From: Hymenobacter jejuensis
GTDB taxonomy: Bacteria > Bacteroidota > Bacteroidia > Cytophagales > Hymenobacteraceae
Reading direction: 5' to 3'
DNA: 64,000 nucleotides
Assembly (NCBI RefSeq): GCF_006337165.1
Contig: NZ_CP040896.1
Span: forward strand, 3,968,001 to 4,032,000
This document shows, in pieces, positions 8,485 through 16,725 of the stretch. Position numbers and translations under genes: made by a program. The notes beneath the pieces are model-generated. The model made no database searches. It was not told the origin of the DNA and was given only the letters and a program-made list of their open reading frames with translations. Within the stretch, counting starts at the first letter, position 1. Every line of letters starts with the position of its first letter.

Positions 8485-11400
8485 TAGGGTATGTTTTGCT
8501 CGGCGGTGCCGAAACAGCCTTTCTGCGTGATGGCCGTAAGCCGCGCCGTGCCACCGGGTTTTTGCAGTTGCGCCTCTACTTTGGGGCCTTCGTAAAAGGG
8601 CTCAGTCGGTTGGGCGATGGGCACATCCCACACCCAGGCTACCACCGAATTGACGGGCACATTTTCGACTTTGCCTGCAAACAGAAAGCCGTTGTTTTCC
8701 TGGCGCTCAATGCCCACAACTGGTTTGGGATCAGGGCCTTCGCATAGCTTCTGAAAATCGGTGCCGGTACATTGGTTGCGTTCGCGGCAGTCGAAGGCGG
8801 GCACGCGCGTTTCCTTGTTGTTGAGCCGCCGGTTGACCAAGATTGCGCCGTTGAAGGGAGCGCCCGTCACGTCGGGCTCGTTGGTGTAACGCATCAGCAG
8901 GCTAAAGGCCGGGGTGGGTTTGGCGAAAGAATAATTAAACTCAAGGCTAAATTGCTCACATTCAAAGTGTTCTATCCAGAGAATGCCAAACGGGTCGGAG
9001 TCGGCCGGCTCGTAGCTCAGCACCAAGCGGTTGGCCCCAAGTTCAGGCCCAAACTCGGCTACCAGCGCCTGCTTGATGCGCTCGTTGAGTTTTTTGACTG
9101 CCCCGCCGATGGCATTGCGGAAATTGCCGTTGAGCTGGCCAGCCTGTATTTGCACTAAGCTGCCCGCATCGGCCAGCGCGAAATCCTGGCCGTTGAACTG
9201 GAATTTTACCTCCGAATCCTGCTTGTAGGTTTCGTACGGCGCCCCTTCGACGGGTGGTTGTAGCCACAGCCGGTACGCACAGCGCCGCGATTGGCCGCCG
9301 CAGGGCAGGTTGCAGGGTTGCTCGCAGGTATGCTGCACCTCCAGCGAAGCTGTGCACCCATTCTGATCTTTCACCTCGATGGTAGTGGCCGTGCCGCTGG
9401 CAATTGGGTCGGTGGCGAAGCTGTCGCCGGTTACGGGTGCTCCGTTAGCGAGATAAGGCGGCACGCCGCCCTCCACGCGCAGGAAAGAGCGGTAAGAAGC
9501 AGTGCCGTCGCAGGTAAAGTCCGTTTCTTTCAGCAGCAACTGGGGCGCTACCGTTACGGTTTGGGCCGCGGTTAGGGCTCCTGCTGCGTCGCGCACCACC
9601 AAGCTGTGCGTTCCTACGGCAAGGAACATGGAGCCAGCCACGGGCTTAAACGGCTCGTTATCAACCTGAAGCTCGTAAGGCGCAGTGCCGCCCGTCGCGC
9701 TGATTTCTACTGGTGCTGCGTTGTTGGGAGTGGTGCAGCCCACTTTGGCGGTGAAGGCCAGCGCGGGTAGGCAGGAGTGTTGCACGCGCTGCGTGACGCT
9801 GCATCGGAGGCTGTCGGTAATGATGATTTCGGTTTCCGTGTCGCCCGGCAGCGCGTCGCTGGAATACGTAGTGCCGTTGACCGTGCCGCGGTTGGCGGTG
9901 AAAGGCGGCGTGCCGCCCGAAATCTGCAAGACTACGATGTACTCGTTGTTATCGCCAACGCAGTCGAAGGACGGCTCCGATAGTGTTAATTGCGGAGCAA
10001 TGACGACGGTCTGCGGAGCCGTTTCGACTGCTTCGGCGTCGCGCAGAATAAGCGTGTGCGTGCCCGTGCCGGCCAGCACGGCGCCGGTGAGCGGCCGATA
10101 CTCCTGGTCGTCCAGTTTGACGCTGTACGGCTCCATGCCGCCTGCCGGCGTGATAGTTACTTCGGCCTCATTGTTGGGGTTGGTGCAGCCGATTTGCACC
10201 GTGAAAGTGGGTGGCGCTTTGGGCAGCACAAACTGCACCGGCGAGCAATCGGAACAGCAGATGTAAGGAAGGAAAAAGTCTGCGATGACAGTGCCATCTA
10301 CCAGCTCGTTGACGGCCGCCGCGATTACTTTTTCGACCTCGTCATTTTGGTTTGGCGGCAACACCGCCGTGGTATTCGGCGCAATTCCCGTCAGGGTGCC
10401 GATGATAAACCTAACATCTTCATTAACAACTAGTTCTCTATTGGTGCGAATCCGCTCTAGCGCTTCGGCTACCGCTTCCGTGTTGAGCGCGCTTGCCGCT
10501 GAGAGATTGGTTATGGCCGTCGAGAAAACGTTGGCGCGCAGGTTGGTCAGGTCAAACCGATTTAGCCCCAGGCCCGGCCGGCGCCGCTCCGGATCGTCGT
10601 GGTACACGAGGATAAACGTGCCGCCCAACGGCACCCCAGCTTTGTGCTGAATGCCGGGGTTCTGTTGCAGGAAATAGCTGAGAAATTGCTTCTGCTTCGC
10701 TTCTTTCACGCGCCGCCGGTATTCTTCCAGCAACGCCCGAAATGCAGCAAGACGGCAGTTGTACAGAATGGCTTCGAGGCGGTCGTCGAGCTCCTCCCAA
10801 CTCAGCAGCCGGGCGTTGCCTTCGAGGTTGTCGGTGGCCTGTTCGCGCTCGCGCTCGATGGCTTCCGTAACGCTAACCAAATCCTGATACCGCTTTTCAA
10901 AGCGCACAAAATCCAGCTGCCGGGCATCGGGCGTGAGCTGGTCAAACAGCTTCGAAATGTAGATGAGAATGTAGAAAATGATCAGGTTGGACTGCCCGAC
11001 ATTTTGGCTGTTCAAAAAGTTGATAATGACGCTGGGATCAAGCTCCGGAATTACGCCGCCGGGCTGGTTGTTGTACCAGTCTTCAAACAACCGCCCCAGC
11101 GTTTGCGGCTGCACTAGAAAGTCGGGTGCGCACTGCACCAACAGCGGCAGCTTGGCCTTAGTCGGCGTAGGGATTTTAAATCGGCTTTCAAGCGGCAGGT
11201 TGTAGAAATACTGCGTTTCCTTACAGAGAAAGCAGGTTAGCTCGGCGCGCAAGGTGTCATACAGCGTTTCCAGATCCTGAAACCGGCAGTCTTCCTTGCT
11301 CAAATCCAGAGTAATGTTTTCGTCGAATGCGCCCGTGCGCAACGCCAAGATTTCGATGGGAAGCCGGTAGCGCGTTTTCTGAAAAAGTAGCGTGCTGAGC

Positions 11401-12872
11401 ACCGTTTGGTAGTTCTTGCCTAGGTGTCCTTCGATGCGCAGAAAATTGTGCGGCTCGAGGTCGTAACGCAGCGGTTGGAGCACAAACTGCGGGGGCGCAG
11501 GCACGTACTCGTCGGCACGGTAGCTCAGGTTTTGGTTGGCGCGGCCGCGACGGGTCTTTTGCGGGCTCCAAACGTGATATAACGGAGGCGTGCCGTTTTG
11601 CAGGTAATAATAGGGGATGGCCTTCTCGGAAAGCGGCACATCGGCGAGTTTGCTGGGCGTAATGCGAATTTGCGTATCGACGCGCGGGTTGGTGGCCGAC
11701 TTCGGCGGCGGCGGATTGGGCGTAAACCGTACAATCATTTCCACCAGGCGCTGAAACAGCAAAACCACGTCCCGCGTCTGTTCTTCGCAGCCGCTGATAG
11801 CGCCCGAGGCCAAAAAATAATGGCGATACAGGGCCGCGTTCGGTACCGAGGTCGGCTCCAGAACGCCCAACATGAGGTGGCGCGGAAACAACTCCGACGG
11901 CGGACAGCAGGCGCACAGCAACTCGCCGCCCTTCCAACGAAACTCGTTGTAGGCAGCCAGCAAATCGTCGAAAAAGTCGTAGTAATACTGCAGAAACCGC
12001 ACTTGGCTGGGGGTGGTCGGGGCGGTATCCAGAAAACCGAACGTCGCACCGAAACTGGCGAAAGGATTAGACGGATATTGGTTTTCTACTACCGGCCGAA
12101 AGGCGTTGTAGGCGGCCGTCAGTGCGTTGCCCATTGCCTGCGCCAGTTTTTCGCTGCGAAAGACCTCGAAAAACGCCGCCAGAACCTGGTTGGAAGTGGC
12201 CGGCCCCGTATTCGGGACGTCGTAGCGGGGCAAGCGGATGTCGGGCAGGTGGAGGCGGGCTTGGAGCGCGCTTTCGAGATCGGTGAAGGTGAGGTTTGCG
12301 TTTAATTTGTTGGCCTCAGCAATGATTTTGGTGAGGTCTTCGATCTTGATCAGCAGGCGGCGCACGGTGGCGGTTACGTCGGCGCCTTTGTCGTCGCAGT
12401 TATTGGGGCTGCAATTGCGCAATCCCTCTTTTTTGAGTTCTAAGAACAACAGTACCGCCTTGTCAGCCAGAAAGTTAGCTGGGGTTGCCAGCGCAGTAGT
12501 ATCGGGCTCGCCGGCCGGAAACAATTCCCACAACGGGTATTGTGCTTTCGAAACCGGGTCTTTGAAAGGCCGATACTCTATCTCGTTAGGAACCTTATAA
12601 TCAGCACGGTACGAAACCAGCGCTACATCGTCGGGCTCCACGATCAAATAACCTTCCGAGGTGATGCCGCAGCCTTTGGAAAGGTAAATAACCGCCGTGC
12701 CCGCCGTTGTGTCGAGCTGAATTTCCAGGCCGCAGACAATGCCAATGCCGATGAGGTTGGCGCGCGTCAGGCGTTCCTGTTCATCCAAATAGTTAAAGAC
12801 CTGATTTAGATGCGCATTGGTGAGCACCTGATTGGCCTCGAAGACCGGATAAGTATCTTGTGTCGGTCGCAT
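8484..12872 (-). CDS. 1462-aa eCIS protein with SprB-like repeats, in the Afp13 (fibre) position
   Basis: No enzymatic motif is visible. The N-terminus, YPVFEANQVLTNAHLNQVFN, and IGIGIVCGLEI resemble long proteins I recall from Bacteroidetes eCIS loci. Residues about 50-880 are mixed alpha/beta with several Cys pairs (CACC near 320, YICCSDC near 870). Residues about 890-1190 hold four Ig-like units carrying GG(T/M/V)xPY motifs, typical of SprB repeats of gliding-motility adhesins. The C-terminal ~270 residues include a Cys-rich stretch (CNLPCGGQSRRC) and a PKD-like end. There is no signal peptide, as expected for a particle component. It is encoded between the Afp12-like baseplate gene and CIS_TMP, where Afp carries its tail fibre. 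A receptor-binding or baseplate-shell role is inferred from position and repeats. Confidence 0.7.
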   Translation of the reverse strand: MRPTQDTYPVFEANQVLTNAHLNQVFNYLDEQERLTRANLIGIGIVCGLEIQLDTTAGTAVIYLSKGCGITSEGYLIVEPDDVALVSYRADYKVPNEIEYRPFKDPVSKAQYPLWELFPAGEPDTTALATPANFLADKAVLLFLELKKEGLRNCSPNNCDDKGADVTATVRRLLIKIEDLTKIIAEANKLNANLTFTDLESALQARLHLPDIRLPRYDVPNTGPATSNQVLAAFFEVFRSEKLAQAMGNALTAAYNAFRPVVENQYPSNPFASFGATFGFLDTAPTTPSQVRFLQYYYDFFDDLLAAYNEFRWKGGELLCACCPPSELFPRHLMLGVLEPTSVPNAALYRHYFLASGAISGCEEQTRDVVLLFQRLVEMIVRFTPNPPPPKSATNPRVDTQIRITPSKLADVPLSEKAIPYYYLQNGTPPLYHVWSPQKTRRGRANQNLSYRADEYVPAPPQFVLQPLRYDLEPHNFLRIEGHLGKNYQTVLSTLLFQKTRYRLPIEILALRTGAFDENITLDLSKEDCRFQDLETLYDTLRAELTCFLCKETQYFYNLPLESRFKIPTPTKAKLPLLVQCAPDFLVQPQTLGRLFEDWYNNQPGGVIPELDPSVIINFLNSQNVGQSNLIIFYILIYISKLFDQLTPDARQLDFVRFEKRYQDLVSVTEAIEREREQATDNLEGNARLLSWEELDDRLEAILYNCRLAAFRALLEEYRRRVKEAKQKQFLSYFLQQNPGIQHKAGVPLGGTFILVYHDDPERRRPGLGLNRFDLTNLRANVFSTAITNLSAASALNTEAVAEALERIRTNRELVVNEDVRFIIGTLTGIAPNTTAVLPPNQNDEVEKVIAAAVNELVDGTVIADFFLPYICCSDCSPVQFVLPKAPPTFTVQIGCTNPNNEAEVTITPAGGMEPYSVKLDDQEYRPLTGAVLAGTGTHTLILRDAEAVETAPQTVVIAPQLTLSEPSFDCVGDNNEYIVVLQISGGTPPFTANRGTVNGTTYSSDALPGDTETEIIITDSLRCSVTQRVQHSCLPALAFTAKVGCTTPNNAAPVEISATGGTAPYELQVDNEPFKPVAGSMFLAVGTHSLVVRDAAGALTAAQTVTVAPQLLLKETDFTCDGTASYRSFLRVEGGVPPYLANGAPVTGDSFATDPIASGTATTIEVKDQNGCTASLEVQHTCEQPCNLPCGGQSRRCAYRLWLQPPVEGAPYETYKQDSEVKFQFNGQDFALADAGSLVQIQAGQLNGNFRNAIGGAVKKLNERIKQALVAEFGPELGANRLVLSYEPADSDPFGILWIEHFECEQFSLEFNYSFAKPTPAFSLLMRYTNEPDVTGAPFNGAILVNRRLNNKETRVPAFDCRERNQCTGTDFQKLCEGPDPKPVVGIERQENNGFLFAGKVENVPVNSVVAWVWDVPIAQPTEPFYEGPKVEAQLQKPGGTARLTAITQKGCFGTAEQNIP
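9340..10210 (-). repeat. Four SprB-like repeat units inside the 1462-aa protein
   Basis: Codes for two tandem copies of a two-unit module. Units one and three begin IGCTNPNNEAEVTI and VGCTTPNNAAPVEI. Units two and four begin SFDCVGDNNEYI and DFTCDGTASYRS. Each carries a GGxxPY or GGxPPF/Y turn and ends in a conserved Cys. The alternation suggests duplication of a ~150-residue block. Confidence 0.7.
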
Positions 12873-12909
12873 GGCGAAGGGCGGTTTTTAACCATTTAAG
12901 GAAAATCAG

Positions 12910-15900
12910 CTATGCTTTTTTGGGCGGTTTCGGCGGCCTTTTGGGCGTGGCGCGTTTGGCTTTTGCCGGAGAAGTCTTTTTGGCATTTGCTTCGCGGATT
13001 TCTGGCGTAAGCACCCGCTGCAAAAGATAATTGCCGAGGGCCGTACTGCCCAAGCGCACCGGGTTTTGATCGCTGCCGTCGTCGCAGTCGTGCAGGGTGG
13101 CGCCGGGGTAAGTGTTGCGCAGTTTGCTGAGCAGATTTACCACCACCCAGAGTCGGTACGAAACTTCTCGGTAGGCCTCGTAGCGGTCTTTCAGCAGTGC
13201 TTCCAAGGCTGCCTCGGTATCTGGTTTAAAAGTGAAGCCGGGGCACAGCGTAATAGGCGCGGGCACAAAATCGGTGAAGTCAGCAAAGGCCCGGCCGGCC
13301 TTGAAATTGGCGTCCATCCAGTCATAAAAAGCGACGCCGTATTGCGTAAGAATAGCGGTGGCGCATTTGCACAACTCATCGTGACTGGAATGGGTCACGG
13401 CGGGCGCGGACACTACACCGGCCTTGAGAAGGGCTTCCACGCGTTCCTGCAAACGTTCTTCCGTCCAGTCGAAGGCAGCATTGGCCGTCAGCCACGCGCA
13501 CCAAGCATCCTCGAATCGCTCGAACTGCCAACCGTATAGCGCGATCTGATGGAAATACTCCACCATAATTGCTTGGATTTCAGTCCATAGGCTAACTTCC
13601 AGCACAGTAGTGCAGGAAACGCTGGCAGGGGAGAGCTTCGCCGAAAACTCCGTTTCCAGCAGCGTTTGCAAGGCGTCTGGCTGGATGTAAAGCAGGGTTT
13701 TGTCGTCGTACCAAAGGCGGAATACTTCGCTGAATGCGGCGTAAATAGCCAAGGCGCAGGCACAGGCGTCTGTTTCGGTAGGTCTTGTGCCGTCAGAGGT
13801 TAACACTTTGTCAGTCAATAGGTTAGCTATTTTGATAACTACCTCATCACAAGGGTTTTCTATGAAGCCGTCGTTGCCAACCCAGCAAACTTTGCCTACC
13901 ATGTGGGAAGGCGTTTCCTGCTGAATGGTGCGGTCGGCGAACTGCCGCATGTCCAGGTTGACGTTGAACGGCGCCGTCCAGCCGGGCATTACAAACGTCA
14001 GGCGGAACGAATAGGGATCTTCGTCGCCGCAGGTTTTGCAGCCGCCGTCGGTGCAGGCCGGGTACAGCGCATCACCCGGAAATTTGGGCCGCAGCAGCAG
14101 GTGCTCAACTACAATTGCGCGGGCGTTGCTGCTCCAATTAAGTAATTCATCTTGAAGCTCTTGAGCTGCGGATTTTGCTTTGAATAATTCGGGATGTTGG
14201 CCAAGCGGGTTGTTATTTTTATCCTTGAGCGTAAGCCGAAATTGCGCCGTGTCAATTACGATTTCGTAAGCGCTGGGCTGAATCATTTGCGCAATGATTT
14301 CCTGAAATGCCAGTTGCGTCGCGGCGGCTTCGGAGGGGCCGCTTACGCTGAGGTCCCCTTCGAGCCACAGGGTTTCGCTTTGGTCTTTTAATTGAAAACC
14401 CGTGACGGTAAACGGCCCCGGTGCCGTGCCCGTCAGCGTCCAGGAAAACTTGAGATCAGGGTAACCCAGCAGCAAACTGATGCGGCGTTTCAGGCCCGAA
14501 ATATTATCTGGCGCGCAAGGTGTTTGCGTGTAATTAAAGGCCTTACCGCGATCGTGGCTGATAATGGGATAGGCTTTCAGAAACGCGATTTTGTCGTCAA
14601 TCAAATGCGCTAAGCCAATTTCCTGTCCTTGCAGATTGGTGAGCAGTAGGGTGTATTCGCTGAATTGCTCGCCAAAACGGGCCAGCAAATGATCGAGAAA
14701 ACGGTTGCGGCGCTCGTGAAACTCGGGGAGCGTTTCCGTCATTTCTTCCAGCGCCGATTGGTTGAGCCCGTTGATCAAATCGGTGTAGCCCTGAATGACC
14801 GACTCGCTGAACTCGCGAATAAAATAGGTGCGTTTGACCGTGGGGTCGAGGGAAAACAAATCGGCCGTGTGGGCTATCTGGGCGAGCGCATTGCCCAGCA
14901 ACTGCTCGAATACCAACAGGTAGGCTTTCAATTGTTTAGCCTGCGCCCGGCGCCGCGGCAACACATGCGAAGGCAAGCCCGCGGGGCCAATTCCGTAGGT
15001 CAGCGGGAAGCTGTATTGCACCGGGAAATAGTCTTCCGGACTACGGAAAGTGCCGGCCGGTACGGGCAAATCATTCGGCGCATTTTTGATTTTGGGTCGC
15101 TCGGCTTCTCCGCGCAATTGCGTGAGGGTATCATGGGCCTCGTCAAGGCGCGGCAGGAACGGCAGGCCATTTTTGTAAAACAGAAACCGCGACAAGTTGA
15201 AATACAGCCGCGGCTGGTGCAGCGCGCTCACAAACAGCAGCCACGAAGCACTGGATTTACTTGGGTCAAATACCGGCTTGCCATTTACCCATGTGGGGTC
15301 GGCGGCCCCATTTACGACGTTGCCTTCCGCATCGTATTTGGTGAGCAGCAGGTTATTTACCGCAATTACGCCCTCGATATCCATCAGCAGGTTGATGATA
15401 TCGGAAGCGCGCAAAACGGTTTTCAGTTGCGCTTGTTCCAGTTCTTCGGCCTTGATAAAGCCATTATCGAGCGTCGGGCCGTTGAAAATATCTTCCACCG
15501 GAATGCCCGCATCCATCATTTCCTGAAGCGTGTAAAACGGCACGGGCGGATTGAGATACTGCGCGATGGCAAACCAGATTTGCGCCTGCACGCGCTCGAT
15601 GTCGGCGCCGGGCGTAACTTCTATATCGGCGCAAACGGCTACGTCTTCTATGGCCACACCCTGCACGCGGCAATAATCTTCGTCGAGGTTGCGGTGGGCG
15701 TGTAGCGTTGCTTTGGCATCGGCCACGGACTGCGCCACTTTCAGCAATTTCCGACGGTAGCGCGTCACGAAACCAGCAGCGGTTTTATCGGCCAGCATTG
15801 CAGCTATGTCGGCGACGCTGGTTTGGTTTTTCGCAGTGGTATCGCCGAAAATCCGCAGCGCCGCATTTTCAATGGTGATTTTCTCGCCGCCGGGCAGGAG

Positions 15901-16725
15901 TTCTAATTCAAAGCTGGCGTAGAAAACATTTCGCCAATTGCTGCGCAGTTGCGCATCGGTAAGGGGCGTGTTATCGGTTTTGTTGCGGTTGAATTTTAAC
16001 AGCGTAAGATTAAACGAGGCGCCGTTCTGACTGGAAAAAGCATCGTTGCTTTCCAGAAACAGTTGCCAAGCCTCGCGCTTTTCCAAGCCCCAATCCGGGA
16101 AGCGCAATTCAAGCGTGACCGCGTGTCGCTTGCCTTCCGTATCGAATACGAAGTAGGTAAATTCAATTTTGCGATCATTCAAATCGCCTAAGTCCGGGTC
16201 GGATTCCAGCTCCAGCAGCACTTCGTACAACCCCAGTACCGATACTTTCTTGGGTTTGAATTTTCGGTTGAGTGGTTTTTCGTAGGCTAGCTGTAATTCG
16301 TCGTCTTCGCACCAGGCGTAATAGTGTACGTCACAAGCACATTCCTTGCAGAATAGCCACGCGTTGCGCACCAATTCCCGGTCGATGAGCAGCCGCCGAA
16401 AATCGTCGGGTGTGCAGGGATTTACGGTCAGAATATCGCGGGCCGTGAAAAAGGCTTGGTTCGGAAAAGGCTGCTTGGGATTGGGCGCGGGCGTGGCCGG
16501 CGCCAGAATATCTTTCACGTCCCAGCCGATGCGATAGGCCAAGTCGGTGATGGCGTAACAGAGCGCTTCGAGAATGGTAATGCCGGGATCGTGGACGTTG
16601 TAATCCGTCCACTGGCGGCTGCCCATTTGCTCGATAAAACCAATCCCTTCCCGGCGGAGGCGGAAAAAGTCCTCGGCGGGTTTCAGCGCGGGCTGCTTCG
16701 GGATGGTGACGGGCGTCTGGCTCAT
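12910..16725 (-). CDS. Large eCIS baseplate protein (Afp12-like)
   Basis: 1271 residues from the ATG at 16725, chosen because it forms an ATGA overlap with the upstream stop; an ATG at 16740 is possible. The N-terminus has the block WTDYNVHDPGITILEALCYA followed by DLAYRIGWDVKDIL, characteristic of the second large wedge protein of Bacteroidetes eCIS. It should form the peripheral baseplate wedge with the neighbouring Afp11-like protein. Cys clusters CKECAC (about 126-131) and CTDGGCKTCGDE (about 888) could bind metal. The last ~25 residues are a Lys/Pro/Ala tail (KAKRATPKRPPKPPKKA), unusual for a baseplate subunit. It is followed 37 bases later by the SprB-repeat gene. Confidence 0.8.
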   Translation of the reverse strand: MSQTPVTIPKQPALKPAEDFFRLRREGIGFIEQMGSRQWTDYNVHDPGITILEALCYAITDLAYRIGWDVKDILAPATPAPNPKQPFPNQAFFTARDILTVNPCTPDDFRRLLIDRELVRNAWLFCKECACDVHYYAWCEDDELQLAYEKPLNRKFKPKKVSVLGLYEVLLELESDPDLGDLNDRKIEFTYFVFDTEGKRHAVTLELRFPDWGLEKREAWQLFLESNDAFSSQNGASFNLTLLKFNRNKTDNTPLTDAQLRSNWRNVFYASFELELLPGGEKITIENAALRIFGDTTAKNQTSVADIAAMLADKTAAGFVTRYRRKLLKVAQSVADAKATLHAHRNLDEDYCRVQGVAIEDVAVCADIEVTPGADIERVQAQIWFAIAQYLNPPVPFYTLQEMMDAGIPVEDIFNGPTLDNGFIKAEELEQAQLKTVLRASDIINLLMDIEGVIAVNNLLLTKYDAEGNVVNGAADPTWVNGKPVFDPSKSSASWLLFVSALHQPRLYFNLSRFLFYKNGLPFLPRLDEAHDTLTQLRGEAERPKIKNAPNDLPVPAGTFRSPEDYFPVQYSFPLTYGIGPAGLPSHVLPRRRAQAKQLKAYLLVFEQLLGNALAQIAHTADLFSLDPTVKRTYFIREFSESVIQGYTDLINGLNQSALEEMTETLPEFHERRNRFLDHLLARFGEQFSEYTLLLTNLQGQEIGLAHLIDDKIAFLKAYPIISHDRGKAFNYTQTPCAPDNISGLKRRISLLLGYPDLKFSWTLTGTAPGPFTVTGFQLKDQSETLWLEGDLSVSGPSEAAATQLAFQEIIAQMIQPSAYEIVIDTAQFRLTLKDKNNNPLGQHPELFKAKSAAQELQDELLNWSSNARAIVVEHLLLRPKFPGDALYPACTDGGCKTCGDEDPYSFRLTFVMPGWTAPFNVNLDMRQFADRTIQQETPSHMVGKVCWVGNDGFIENPCDEVVIKIANLLTDKVLTSDGTRPTETDACACALAIYAAFSEVFRLWYDDKTLLYIQPDALQTLLETEFSAKLSPASVSCTTVLEVSLWTEIQAIMVEYFHQIALYGWQFERFEDAWCAWLTANAAFDWTEERLQERVEALLKAGVVSAPAVTHSSHDELCKCATAILTQYGVAFYDWMDANFKAGRAFADFTDFVPAPITLCPGFTFKPDTEAALEALLKDRYEAYREVSYRLWVVVNLLSKLRNTYPGATLHDCDDGSDQNPVRLGSTALGNYLLQRVLTPEIREANAKKTSPAKAKRATPKRPPKPPKKA

